NCBI RefSeq assembly: GCF_008831285.2
Contig: NW_022205029.1
Coordinates: 1 to 47,072, forward strand
Length of the DNA stretch: 47,072 nucleotides
Source: Nymphaea colorata
Lineage: Eukaryota; Streptophyta; Magnoliopsida; Nymphaeales; Nymphaeaceae
Direction: 5' to 3'
The notes beneath the pieces were generated by a model. It was not told where the DNA came from. It searched no databases and saw nothing but the letters and a program-made list of their open reading frames with translations. Below, piece by piece: positions 1 through 12,023 of this stretch (the stretch's first letter is position 1; the number at the start of each line of letters is the position of its first letter). Both the position numbers and the translations under genes were made by a program.

Positions 1-64
1 CCCAACCCCAACCCCAACCCCAACCCCAACCCCAACCCCAACCCCAACCCCAACCCCAACCCCA
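1..64. repeat. Left telomere, (CCCCAA)n
   Basis: About ten CCCCAA units run from the first base to position 64, then unique sequence begins. C4A2/G4T2 is the telomere of oligohymenophorean ciliates such as Tetrahymena; spirotrichs use C4A4. It marks a true macronuclear chromosome end created by de novo telomere addition. Confidence 0.97.
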
Positions 65-219
65 GCATTTTAAATAAAAAATTGGAATCATTTGCCTACA
101 TTCCAGATATGCTGTCCTAAGAGCCATGAATGGCCTTTCATATTATATATTGTAAAATATGTTCGGGGCTCTGGCGGGATTTGAAGTTATTTTGAGTACA
201 AATGATATTGTATTATTTA

Positions 220-3200
220 ATGTCAGGGTAAGAACCATACTAATACAACGAGGACCCTCCCTCCGACGACCTTGCAGGCTTCGACATGGGCGGATTATAG
301 CCATTGAAGGACAACAGGAGTTAAAACTCCCTTTAAAACAACTTCGATGCCCGCTCCGACAAGAACGATGATCTCAATAATCTCATGGGCGAAAATTTCG
401 AGAAAAATCCGCAGCAAATCCTCTCGGAAATCAATCTGCTCACTGACGAGAATGCAGTGATCCCGAAGCGATAGGAGGAATTGCTTGCGGAAGCAGAAGC
501 CGCATTGGGAGAAAGAGGTAGCAAATCCGAAAAAGTGCTGGAAGAGATTGTAGGCGCTTCGAAAGCCTCTCGAATGAAAGGATGGTCAAATTGGTAAACC
601 TTGTAATGGCTGTGAAGGGCAATTCCATGTTCTAGTCTGAGTTCATGGCGCGGGCGATTGTCTTCTTGAAGGAGCTGTGGACTCGGCTTGGCAAGATCGA
701 AAACATGTCGAGGTATGCATCCCTACTCAGCTAGATCCTTAAACCTACTCATCCCTTTTATGCCATAACTCTCAGTGAAGAAGAACTGCAAGTTCTGGAA
801 CTGTACCTCAGTGATGCGGGCGAGGCAGTAGAGGAATTCATGGATGTTGAGGAAGAGGACAACTTGTTTGCCAATCTAAACCCACACCCATATCACTTCA
901 ATAGCGACCTCATCACCACTCTTGAGTCCATGATCAACGAACACTTCAATAACTTGGGTGATTCCATTCCGGCTCAAAATGTTCCAAGTCCAACGTACAC
1001 GTTTATTCATAAAAATTTCTTCCTAAGTGCCTTTAGGAAGAATCCAAGCCAACTTCAAACCAATGTTCTCCTGTTAGCAAGAGCTCCCGACATAGAAACA
1101 CGCCAAGCCTACATGTATGCAAACGAATAAGGGCTCTTCATTGAAGACTTTTCCATTCTGGAGAAACAAAAGATTGAAGATTACGCCATCAACATCTCTG
1201 AAATCGCCATCGACAGTATCGAGCATGCGCAGAAATACCTCTTCAGACTAGTGGAATGGCTGCTCGGTGATAACTCACAGATGGAGAAAAGAGTCAGTGG
1301 CTTTAAAGTGCTCAACTAGTTACTTGCTCTTGGAAGAGCGAGGGTGGACTTTGGAAAATGGCTCACATAGTGGCTAACTGAAAACCATGTGCTTGAGACT
1401 TTTCTCAGAGAGTCGACTAATGCACGCATTCTCCAGCAACTTTCTCCCGTGCTTCACTTCCTCTATGAGCATGGCACTCTATAGAGCTCCTACCTTGTGG
1501 AACTCATGAAGTCCAGCCTCCACTCGTAAGATCTTTTTAAAGTGGTGCAGGGAATGCTATCTTGGCTGAGAGTGGAACATTTAGACGATGCATATGACAT
1601 GCTGACTCACTTGAAAGATGGAGATAGGAACCGATGCTTAACCAGTTTCTCAATTCTTTGGTGTCTAGTATTACTCTCCTGGGAAATAACCGCAAAAGAA
1701 AGAACATTATGATCCAAGATAACAGAAGAGATGAAGGCGAAATGTAAGAGGAAGCCGATGATCTTTCGGAGAGAGCATAGGGATTAGTGAAAAAACTCAT
1801 GAAATTTTGGCAGAAAAGGCAATGAACGACCAACAGTTTATGGCTATCCTCATGCGTCACATTTCTTCTCACATGAAGCTTCTCAAACCTCAACTCGAGA
1901 AGGAAATCATCACACTACTCAAAAACAACTCACCAGTTGGAGTGTGGATCTTAGAGCAGTGCCTCAAAGTAGAAACATCTCAGGAGCAAGGACAAGGAAA
2001 ATATGAGCTCATTGGACGCTTAGCAAGCTAAGGCGTTTATGAATACATTCTTGCTTTGATTGCTCGTCACCGATACTCTAGAATCGTTGTTGAAAAATGC
2101 TTATCTGTGATTATTCTTTTCTGCAGATACCACAAGCCCTTGTAACGCAATGCTACTGAGTATCTTTGGAAGATGTTGGGTCTAACTGCCACAGATGAGC
2201 GCTAACGTGAACAATTCTTCGTGTTCTTGAAGGACATCGTACGTTATGAAGGAGCAGTGAGTGAAGAAAGCGTAAATTTCATCTTCTTCTAACTCTTGAT
2301 GGGACTTTGCGCAGACTGGTTCTCTCTGAGAGTCTACGACTGCTTGTAAATGCTTTTCCTAAGGCTAAACTAAGACTGCAAGCTGATCAGTTTCGAAAAA
2401 GATCACTACAAGATAGTCCAGCATCCTCTAATCGGCGCTGACAAGCTCTGGTATATATACTTCAACTGTCCTGACCTCAAAGTGACGAAGAAATGCAAAG
2501 ATTTCATCTTCAAGCTTATCATGAACTCCACTGATAAAAAGCAGCAACTCTACCAGGATTCGCTTGCCAACATCAAAAAATACCTATAGGCAGCAGTTGA
2601 TCTTCCAAGCTAACTGTTAAACAAGCAGCAAGTTCTCATTCTCGAGGATTTTAGATCTCTGAAAAATTGCTTCTGGAAAAGGAAAGAGCATAGGAGACGA
2701 CAAAATGCAACATAATCAATATCAAGGTTATTGATACCACTCCTAACTCCTTTGAAAAGAACAAAAATGTTGAATTTAACTAAATTTCCACTCTTTCAGA
2801 TATCAAATCCTACATAGCTGAAGGCCTAAATCCTCAACGCCGTCCCACAGAGATAGAGTTACTCAACAAGGGAAAGGTCTTAGTGGGCGAAAACCAAACA
2901 TTGAAGTAGATGAAGCTTGAGAATAATTAGACCATAACAGTTTCTCTGGTGAATTCTGAAATACAGCCGCTCTCATCAATTTAGAAAGAGATGAAGAAAC
3001 TATAGCAATAGCAGCAACTTTACGACATCTTTGGAGACGCTATCCTCCTGATTTGGTATCCTTTGTTGTTCAAAAACTCTAAGGAGAGACTACTGATAAC
3101 ATTGCCAGTATAATGCTTGACCCTGAAAGAATAAACCAAATAAGAGAAGACTTCGATAAGTACAAATAGGATGTCGAGGAAGAAATGCACATATAGCAAA

Positions 3201-5900
3201 TGCAGAAACGCCATCAAGCATAAAAAAAAGAAGAATAAAAAAAATTTGGTGAGATGCTGGTGGAAACGATCAGTAATGTACAGTTACTGTTGAGATGCCT
3301 AACCGCAAGTCATAATAAAAAAGGTGGATGGAAATTCCTCAAAGAACTGCCGATCAACAAAGAATATTTCAAGGTAGTAGAGGATCACATCAAGACTGGT
3401 GAGTGGGAGGCACTTTTTAGGAACAGATCCCCAGAAGAATCAAAATACATTGCCTATATTCTGACCCATATCATCCGTCAATCCTCATCGCAATCCGAAA
3501 CCATCTTCAATGAGAAGCAGCTAAGATCCTTCCTCATCCAATGGATCCTTTAGGTCGTAGATTCATCTATGGAGAATTTAGAAGATTACGAAAATATCTT
3601 CAAATTGCTGCTTGCTTCTCTATCATGCCCCATGTTTTCTTAGGTTTAGACTTTTACCACTTGCAAGAAGGGAATCGATGAAGAAAGCAGGCTCTCTAAG
3701 AAATTGGCAGCTGTAATGGAGATTGAACAGTCGACCCCAGTTAATATTAACCTTTTGATTTGCTGCAAGTTACTTGATGCTTTGACCGTAAGCAGTTTCT
3801 CTAGAAGATGACATTGACCATCGTGAAACTTTATCTGTATCAGCTATACTATCACTTCCACTAATAGGCAGCATATTCCATTCTCTTCCACAGACAGCTT
3901 CACATGCTACTGCTTCGGTATGGAAAACCTATATATTTCACCATCGTGGCTACCGTCATGAGGCTACAAAACCAATCAATCATCAAAGACTTCAATATTT
4001 CCAAGTTTACGCTCAACCTCCTCCACGATTTAGTCATCACACGCTTTGAAGAAAAATAGTCACATTATCATTATGCGGCCTTCTTCTCTGCATTGATGAG
4101 CTTCTCTTTATGACTCCTGTCCAGGATCCTACTGAAGAGTTAAACTCACTTTCAACCATACTTGCACACATCAAAAACAACATTACCAGCTTACGTGAAG
4201 AAGAAATAATCGGATTCATGAGAATCAGCTTGAAGTTGTTGAACCGTCATTTGACAACAGAGCATGGAGAACGGAGAAATGATGAGTTAAGGGAGTTTGC
4301 GCATTGGTTGTTCAGCAACTACCTGTTTGGTATTCATGCCTCCTTACCTTACTTCAAGAACAAACCTGTAAGGAAATATTCATATCATCTGATACTGGGT
4401 CTATGCTCTTACCAGCTGATCAACAAGAACATCGTAAGCAGTGTGAAAAAGTTGATGAATAACTGCAAGGGACTCGAGAAGGAAGAGGGTGAGTTTAGGA
4501 CATCCGAATTTATTGGCATGAAGAATCTAGGCGCTACTTGTTATATAAACTCTCTGATTCAGCAGCTTTACCACACTGTCTTTCCCAAATTGCTATTGTA
4601 GGATGATGGAGAGGATAGCTAAGGGGAGATCAAGCTGCTTGAGCTTAAAAAACTTTTTGTTAATTTGTATATTGGGGTTAAATCTCCAGTGTCCACCAAC
4701 AAATACGTATAAACTGTGAAGATCAATGGCGAGCACATCCGCCCACATGTTCAACAGGATGTGAATTAATACTTTGCTTCACTTATGCATGAAATTTAGC
4801 AATCAGTTGGCAATAAAGCAATCAACTCTACCATGAGTGGAACTTTTTGTCATGAAATTAGAGGCCTTGAAGAAGGCGCTGAGATTAAAAACGTGGAGGA
4901 AACTTACCTAACTCTCATGATCGAAATGAGAGGAAAGAAAAATCTTAATGAAGCATTGTCTGCTCTAACGAAACAGCATATACTCGAAGGAGACAATAAA
5001 TATTACTCAGATTTCCTCCACAGATTGATTCGAGCATCAAGTCGGACCTATCTGGACAAACTTCCACCTTTGCTTGTCATCACTCTTAAGCGTTTTAACT
5101 GGATTTACTAAACGATGACAAGACAGAAAATAAATGATTACTTTTAGTTCCCGATGGAACTTGACCTGTCCAAGTACGCAATCCCTGGCAAGAAGGAAGC
5201 AGACCATTACTACTAGTACAAGCTTAGTGGCATCCTCATTCACTCAGGCAGTGCTGAAAGTGGTCACTACTATTCCTTCATCAAGGTCGGTGAGCGTTGG
5301 CTGGAGTTCAATGATCGGCGGGTGAGTGAATGGGACATTCAAAATAACCTCAAAAACTAATGCTTTGGCGGGAATGAGGAGAGAAACAGAAACGCCTATA
5401 TGCTCTTCTATGAAAGAGTCGATTCGCAAGTTCATGGAGCATGTCTATCCCTGCTATCTGAGAAAAACCGGATGATTAAGCTGATCAAAAACGAAAATGA
5501 AAGCTTCATCAAGAACAGACTCATTTATGACTCAGGATACATCGACTTCATCAAGGAACTCGCCAAAATATAAGGCAATTCTTCCCTTCTGGATATCCTT
5601 GACGGTTTGAATCTCAACAGGGCCGCCTATGAATACTCAAACACTCACATTGACGTCGACAATTACATCGGAAGTGGATCTGGAAAGAAAGAAGGTGAGG
5701 CGGAGAAGGAAAAAGACAAGCCAGAATTGAACAGGTAAATTCTATGCTATCTTAGAAAATTGGAAGAAATTGACAAGTACCTGGAGAATAACAGCAGAAA
5801 CAACGCAGAAACCAACACAGAGCCAATCTACCCCTAAAACGACGAGACTATGCCTTTGCTGATGCCACATGACAAGGGAACTGAGAACGACAAGCTCTGA
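220..5900 (+). CDS. Giant ubiquitin-specific protease (USP9X/USP24/USP34 type)
   Basis: Predicted deubiquitinase of about 1,890 residues, reading TAA/TAG as Glu and TGA as stop. The catalytic domain is near the C-terminus: Cys box GMKNLGATCYINSLIQQLY (Cys codon 4539-4541, about residue 1440), QQDVN[TAA]YF at 4752-4775, and His box SAESGHYYSF (His codon 5265-5267, about residue 1680). The domain ends in NAYMLFYERVD. A long helical N-terminal region and a ubiquitin-like stretch (about 2730-2950) precede it, which is the plan of the USP9X/24/34 group. The start at 220 (MSGEEPYEYNED) follows an upstream in-frame TGA; an ATG at 202 is also possible. The frame changes seven times, each fitting one lost base in a short run: near 558, 1628, 1790-1795, 2649-2652, 3030-3032, 3781-3783 and 4052-4056. 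The sixth could instead be a 17-nt GTAAG...CTAG intron (3788-3804). The family is sure; the exact orthologue is not. Confidence 0.9.
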
Positions 5901-5950
5901 TCAATCTTAAATTCGAATAATGATAATAATAGTAAATAAAGCTTGTCCAA

Positions 5951-6443
5951 TCAAAACACCTTGCTGCTCTTTTTGTTCTGCATCTACATAATCTCCAAAG
6001 CAGAGCCCTAATTTCGAAAACTGCATGGTCGCTAAGCTCCTCCCTTCCCATGCAATCAGAAACAGATTTCTTTAACATCTCCAAAGTAACCTAGTTTTCA
6101 CTGATCTCGTTTTCGTCCATGCTGCGAAGCAACTGTCTTGTTTCCTCGAGTAGCAGGTAGCTTGACTGATTGACAAACTAATAAGCGTATTTCATAAGTG
6201 GGTGCTCGTGCTCCTGCGATGCAGAGAGGCATTTGAGTCTTCTTTGATTTTAACGCCAGTGATCTCCGTTGGAAGGGGATAGCTTTCCATTTATTTCTAT
6301 ACATATCTCTCCATATGGGACTCCAAAAGGTCCTCCTAAAGGCAGGGGATGCGATTGGCGAATTGGTGGTGAGTACGTGTGGAAGGGATGGGGCTAGTCT
6401 TGGGTGTGACCACGAATAGGATGACGTTGGGGGCACGCTTCAT
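5951..6443 (-). CDS. Small proline-rich protein, unknown
   Basis: About 163 residues, converging on the USP gene with about 50 bp between stops. The N-terminal third is rich in Pro, His and Gly (MKRAPQRHPIRGHT, then HPLPLGGPFGVPYGE). The C-terminal part is amphipathic and acidic (LLEETRQLLRSMDENE) and ends MQNKKSSKVF before TGA. The reading needs one base restored in the C5 run just after the start (about 6433) and one near 5997. I do not recognise the family. The long open frame on one strand and the conserved-looking amino-acid balance are the only support. Confidence 0.55.
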
Positions 6444-6723
6444 CTGTTTGGAATATTATATTTTGAGTTATCAAAGCTTAGAGCTTTAAAAGCAGTTATA
6501 AGCTCATAAAGAAAATAAGGATAAAGACTAATACATTTTTGTTGCCTGATTTGGACAAAAAGGTAAAAAATGCTTGTATATTTTTAAATGTAAATTATAA
6601 CATTCCAGGGGGGAATTATGATTAGTCTTAATAAATTAGAATGCAAAAAATAATGTGCAATTTACAAAGTTGACTCACGAATCTTATGTCCTTTTGCGAC
6701 ACCAAAATGGCAAATTAGGCATT

Positions 6724-7872
6724 ATGGACTTGATATGTGGAGAGTGTAAAAAGCCTTTTTCCTCACGTTGTTAAATAAGGCAAGAGTGCAAGATCCACAA
6801 CAACCTCTGCTTCACTTGTAGGGGTTGTTAAAATGCGTAGCTTGACAATCTGTACCAATGCTTGAGGTGCAGCAGAAAGTGCTAGCAAGATGAAGCATTC
6901 TACCATCCCGGATGTGATGGCTATCTATGCATACGCGAAATTAGTCGAGCACTTAAATTCTCTCGGGAAGTTCTTTTGCCTTGTGGGTGTCGGGATCTTA
7001 AAGATCATACTTAGGCATTCATTCGAACCTTTTGCCAAAAATGCAAAAGAAGGCTCACCAAAAAAAGAAATAATAAAGATTTATCCATGTGCCACGCATG
7101 CTATATGTACTCTCATTGCAAATAAGAAGGCACATTTGCGGCAACAAAATTTTAATTAAAAGATTGTGGAGAGTAATCAAGTTAAAATGAAAGATTTGAA
7201 GACTACTAATCATAATAAGAATAATTGGAGAGAAGTGAAGATATCGAAAAATCATTCAGTTTATCTTCTGAAATAAATGAGTATGAGTCATCATCGGAGA
7301 TGATGGAAGTAATTAGTTATTCTGAACAAAGCGAAGAAGACCAAGAAGAACAAGAATAGTAGATATAGTAGCTAACATAAGATGAAAAAACATTGATAAA
7401 ACTGAAAAAAGAACTGAATACAGCAACTTTATTCCTTCATCTTTCAGAGTTTGCGCGTATGTAATTCTAAAAAACCTTAACGCAAGAAAGAGATTAGCAG
7501 TGTCCAGTTTGCCTCTTACCATTTTCGTTCTAGCGCAAGCCAATGATGATTTGCCTCCAGCAGCACCTAGTATGCGATGTTTGCCTCAACACAGTCTAAA
7601 ACCTGCATGATTGCCCACTGTGCAGGGACGTGATTCGTAGAGAAAGTGTATCTGTATACCAGTAAGGATTGAATCTCTTGCACATAGATAGGTATTTTAA
7701 CGAAAAGGTGAGAAGCAAATATAGCCGATTTGAAAGATTTAGTAAAGAGACAAAGATTAAAGCCTTAATTACAAGTTAGCTCAGAGTTGACTCAAACATA
7801 AGGGAGCCAAATAGTTAGTATAAAGACTATTACAAACGGAAAGAAAATAGGTGTAAGAAGCTATCCTTCTGA
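6724..7872 (+). CDS. RING-finger protein with Cys-rich N-terminus
   Basis: Uninterrupted 382-codon gene using TAR as sense codons. A C3HC4 RING lies at about residues 255-300: CPVCLLPFSF, then CLQQHLVCDVCL, then CPLCRDVI. The first 145 residues carry a series of CxxC/CxxxC pairs (CGECKKPF, CKIHNNLCFTCRGC, CLRCSRKC, CGCRDL, FCQKCKRR, CHACYMYSHC), suggesting two or three further zinc-binding modules. A Ser/Glu-rich linker separates the two parts. RING proteins usually act as ubiquitin E3 ligases; the substrate is unknown. The ATG at 6724 starts directly before the first Cys pair. The gene is free of frame breaks, so the breaks elsewhere are local. Confidence 0.85.
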
Positions 7873-7995
7873 TGGGATTCTAAAAAAAATGCAGCCAAAG
7901 GTTCTTCAAATTTGCCTTGATCCTATCTATTTCTAGAGTTTATTCTTCGATCTAACTATAAAACAGAAATCTCATAAAAACGTATTATAAATTCA

Positions 7996-8701
7996 TCAAA
8001 AAAAATTAATTTATCTTCCTCTTCGATGGGCAGGAGGACGCTTTCAAAATCCTCATTGTTTGATTGTTCATAATCCCCTTAAGGTAAGATTTATGGTGTA
8101 TGCTGTCCATCCGCTACTCTTGGACGATTTCTTCATCATCGAACTCCACCTGACAGAGTGAGGTTAGTGCCTCGTTGAGTCTCAGCGTCATTTTGGAGCC
8201 AATGAACTTAAAACTAGGCTCATTGTTGTCCTAAGACTCGGGTTCGATCAGTTTTATGCTGGGCATGCATTTATCACTATGGAAGAGCTCTGACTGTGAT
8301 TTCCTGGAATTGCACTCTGGTTGGTTCTCTTTGAAGGACAATTCAGAGACTTTCTTTCGCTCTATGAAGCAAACAAATCAGGTTGTTCTTTCTGAAAAAA
8401 GGGATGGTAAAATTCGAGTGCTTCTTTTTCCGAGCGTTGCTTATGGAAGCCGTACATGTTGAGCTGGATATGAGGGTCTTTACCTGGCGGATGAAGCTGC
8501 TCATGCGTTTATGTCTGAAATAGTTTCCCAGCACTCCTGACTCGAAAGCGCTGACGTCAAGAATCAGAAAACTGTTTCCCGAATTGCTCCAACTCACCAC
8601 GTTGGAAAGCTATTGGTTCTAGATGAGATCCGTCTTACGCAAAGGATGGCTTAAAGTTTGGCTATAAAGCCAGCTTTTGTCTTTTGAAGCTTAGTACTCA
8701 T
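7996..8701 (-). CDS. HSF: Heat-shock-factor family transcription factor
   Basis: After removal of two 20-nt introns the N-terminus is a clear HSF DNA-binding domain: FIAKLEAILCN, then VSWSNSGNSFLILD, then GVLGNYFRHKRMSSFIRQ joined to LNMYGFHKQRSEKEALEF. The SFIRQLNMYGFHK recognition-helix/wing junction is diagnostic and is split exactly by intron 2. The C-terminal half is Ser- and Asp/Glu-rich. No heptad oligomerisation region is obvious, so it may be a short or atypical HSF of about 225 residues. A frame break near 8297 (one base missing) and one near 8083 are needed. The stop is taken as the TGATGA at 7993-7998, reached only if the adjacent T8 run is one base short; the end is therefore approximate. 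Confidence 0.85.
8464..8483 (-). other. 20-nt spliceosomal intron in HSF gene
   Basis: GTAAAGACCCTCATATCCAG on the minus strand. Removing it joins SFIRQ to LNMYGFHK, restoring an invariant HSF motif in frame. GT..AG ends and the GTAARN start match the other short introns here. Confidence 0.9.
8619..8638 (-). other. 20-nt spliceosomal intron in HSF gene
   Basis: GTAAGACGGATCTCATCTAG on the minus strand. Removing it joins KLEAILC to NQELSNVVSWSNSGNSF and bridges two frames of the HSF domain. It has the same length as the second HSF intron. Confidence 0.85.
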
Positions 8702-8814
8702 ATAATTGCTTATTATTATAAGTATGTACAGATATAGGACCTTAAATTTTAAAGATTATCGCATCTATTAACATCTGACAAGTTATAGAAATGATTTCTC
8801 ACATGAAAGTCCCT

Positions 8815-10746
8815 TCATGAAGCGTTGAATTGGGGGGTTATCTTTTTATGCCGTTTTTATGCGATTTATAAAAGAATTAATGCAAGAGTATGAAATATTG
8901 AAAATACTCTTGTGGTAAGATTGATCCAGAAGATATGCAAATCATTAGTTTTTGATTAGATGGGCGAACTGTTTATATAAACACACTCATTCTCGCTGAA
9001 AAATTTATGATAGGCGTCATCACTGGCCTTCGAGTTCCGACTTGACCGCTTTTCCTTTATTAGCATCGGAAGGAACTGCAATTATGATACACGAAGCGTG
9101 GATTTGAATTTATCGGGGATGGAATTTATCTAAAGATTAATATTCTGGATGATGTCTTTCTTCACTTGCCGGTGGATGGTACTATATACAACATAATACC
9201 TAGGAATGCATGAGTATGAATCCTATGACCATTAGTTGTATTTCATGAATGAATGCCTCAAGTTGCCTTCGTCTCTATACCTTATCTTGTCCTAAGCGCA
9301 TACCAGCTATAGCCTTCGCTTATGCTAATAAAATTAACAATCCTTGCCCTTATGATTATGATCTTAATCAGAATCCAGGGTACTGGGAAGAACTCCTATT
9401 TCTTCTCCTGTCGTTATAACATATTAGCTTTGAAAATCGATAAACTGGATCTAATCCAAAAGTTTTCCTTCGTGTATTGCCGATATTTTGCATGAAAAGT
9501 GGACTGAGATCAGTTGATTCTAAGTTGTGATTCTGTTGTAGGTATGTGAAGATGTAGTCAAGTCTGTAATTGAAAAGAGAGCATATCTCATGTATTTTTT
9601 GCATCGAGATTAGCTGACTAAAGGTGACATTAGATATCTGTTCATTAATTTCATCGAAAAGGGCATCTTTTTAAATTTATTTGATGGTGTCTATTTGCAG
9701 GATGTTTTCCACATGGTAAATTACCCAAAGAATGTGTTAGATTCGCTCACTAGAGCCAAACTAAAACTCAATCACATCGTATTTCTAACACTATTTGGGA
9801 AGCCTGTCACAGGAGTCAGTCATGATGAATGGTATTTTTGAGAGTTAAATGCAACGGCTAAGCTCGCTGTAAAACTTATTCGCTTCGCTTGTTGGGAAGA
9901 TCTAACCTACGTTGTGGATCATTTGGCTCTTTTTGTTTCTGCTGTTTTCTCTCGCTATACAGGGGGTAAAAATTTGGTTATCATTTGTGCATTTTTTCTA
10001 ATTTGATCTTACGACTTATAGCAGTTTTTACTGATTCGCTTTGGGTTGACTCATTTTTTTCCTTTAGGTACTTGGTTTGATTGTATTCGTTTCCGCATTC
10101 TTGAAGATCAATCTACATTTCATGCGCTATTGCCCTGACTGCTGAGGCCTTGCCAGTTCCTGGTCGACCCCTGACAACAAGTGCCAAAAGTTGCCACTGA
10201 TTTTCTCGAATATTCTTATAGATTTTGCATGATTTTTCCTCTTTGTAATCGTTGATGAAGCTATCCGACTCTTCACAAATTTTATTTTTATACTCAAAAA
10301 AGCATTGAGCCAATCCTTGATTTTATGGCCTGCAGTGATATTAAAGAGCTCGGAGCAATCGTTAGGAGCGTATTTGCTGCTCCACAAGGAATGGAGTTGG
10401 ACTGGATGTATTTTTTTATGATGTTGATTACTATTTTCTTTTGGAGGTTGACTTTACCCTACAGATATGTTTCCAATTATGCGAGCCTGGGACACTGAAA
10501 TAGAAATTAAGCAGCCTCACGACCCTTGGCAACCGAGAAAATGGGATGCTTTTTGGCTGGAATAGGAGGAGAAGAGCTTTTTTCTTCACGTATTGAGGTC
10601 TCGTTGAGATTGGGGTATTGCCTCCTCTTGCCTTAATTTTTGAGGATTGTTTATTGCGTGTTTTTATCTTCTGTCTGATTATTTTTATTGAAATAATTGT
10701 GCAGATTGTTTGTTTTCTTGATTTCTTTTTGGTTCCTCTTGCTCAT
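8815..10746 (-). CDS. RAD17: RAD17-like checkpoint clamp loader
   Basis: AAA+ ATPase of about 640 residues resembling RAD17, which loads the 9-1-1 clamp at damaged DNA. Visible elements: SLWSSKYAPNDCSEL (the W..KY.P signature of RFC/RAD17 proteins), a Walker A loop GRPGTGKASAVRA at about residue 195, a probable Walker B zone VGEIFPTSEANKF, and the following strand IPFIMTDSCDRL, matching the RAD17 'PLIFIISD' segment. Oddly the residue after the Walker lysine is Ala, not Thr/Ser. The N-terminus has NNLHNYF, a possible degenerate PIP box. Frame breaks, mostly explained by missing bases, lie near 10420, 10300, 9960-10040 and 9380. The stop is 114 bp from the HSF start, so the two may be tandem but independent. 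Confidence 0.8.
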
Positions 10747-10893
10747 ACCGCCAAATTTGAATAGTCAAAAATAATAATGATCAAAGACAATTCTCCAAAT
10801 CCCTTCCATATTTTGCAATTAAGCTTTGCACCGCCAATACACGCATGGCAGAAATTTCATATATCCATGTTCTAGAGCAAATCAAAATCACAA

Positions 10894-11882
10894 TCACTTC
10901 TTAACCTCCACTCTGACCTTGCCCTTGTTTTCTTCTCTGTCACGATCTCGAGGATCAGGCTTTCAGTGGCCTCGTTTCGCTTGATGGCATTTGATTTTTT
11001 GGCTGCCTAGAGGGCATCGTCCAAAAATCTTTCCTTGAAGAGCCATTTCGCGTGGTAGAAGTGGGTCATGTGGTCGTTTGGCTTCCTCTTCAGCAGGAAA
11101 TCAAGGGTTTGCTTGGCAAAATCAGCCAAATCACGGAGGTTCCATTCCTCTTTGATTTTGAAGTAGCATCGAATGTAGTTGAGCTTAGCAGTGATGTTCA
11201 TGCTCTCCAGCTCTCCCTTTTCCTCTGCAGTGTAGGGGTTGTTTCTTGCCAAGTTCTCAGAGATGTGGATGAGGAACTTGTACACCTTGCTAGCCTCGTA
11301 GTACTTCTCCTCCAAGAAGAGCTTTTTCCCTTTCTCACGATGCTGCTCATTGATCTTGCGTTTAATTTCCATCTTCTCTGAGTTCCTGAACTCAATTCTC
11401 TCAAGGAACACCTCATAATGGAACCCTGTGCGCTTTTTTTCTTTTTCTTCACTCTCCTTATCCACTTCAGTATCACCTTGCTCTTCGGTGATCAGGCCGT
11501 CCTCAATTTACTCAACCTTTCCCTAGACTTTGTGGACGAGTTGATCACAGACGTTGAACCATGCCTTTTCCTTGAGTTTCATGGTGAGAACTTAGTCTCT
11601 CAATGGTTCTGCCTTATCACTGGAGATCTTGGCGCTGGCTACTTTTTCGATGGTTCTGCCGTCGTAGTCGTACTTGAAGTAGGAGATGAATGCTTCGAAG
11701 GGATTTTCCTTGAATGTGTCGATGGGGGCATCAATTCCCTCCTCCAAAAGATATTTGGCGGTCCGTCGATTGATGAAGATGGGCTTGAGTTCGATCAGGA
11801 ACCCGAAGTCCTTGTGGACCTTCAGTTTCTGGTTTTCAGCTCTCTCGTTTTTGAGACGCTCTCTTGCTTCCTCTTCTTTCAT
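10894..11882 (-). CDS. Immunophilin-like TPR protein
   Basis: About 329 residues. The C-terminal half has tetratricopeptide repeats of the FKBP/AIP type: EQHREKGKKLFLEEKYYEAS, MNITAKLNYIRCYFKI, HFYHAKWLFKERFLDDALEA. The N-terminal half (FIELKP-like strands, EAFISYFKYDYDGRTIE, RDEVLTMKLKEKAWF) has the length and layout of an FKBP fold but lacks clear catalytic residues. It could be a degenerate PPIase domain, and a chaperone-linked (Hsp90 co-chaperone) role is inference. One base is missing from an A-run near 10922; restoring it gives the C-terminus NKGKVRVEVKK before TGA. It sits upstream of the two repeat-protein genes on the same strand. Confidence 0.65.
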
Positions 11883-12023
11883 AAATTGAGAGTCAATTAT
11901 TATAACCCCACTAGTAGCGGTTAATTAGTATCTGGTTGTATAGAAGTCGATACCCACTACCGAAGAAATAATTAGGATCTCAAAATGTTGTCAATGAGTA
12001 TTTATACTATTATTTAAGGCAAA

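Noticed and set aside
1-64. CRISPR-like or satellite array
   Set aside because: Uniform 6-bp CCCCAA units at the molecule end are telomere, not spaced repeats.
4048-4062. Euplotes-type AAA-TAR programmed +1 frameshift
   Set aside because: The shift needed here is in the opposite sense (one base missing), TAR is a sense codon in this genome, and the telomere type is not that of Euplotes.
4033-4100. A 68-nt GT...AG intron in the USP gene
   Set aside because: The region codes good protein in both flanking frames and the junction is explained by one missing A in the run 4052-4056; 68 nt would also be far longer than the other introns here.
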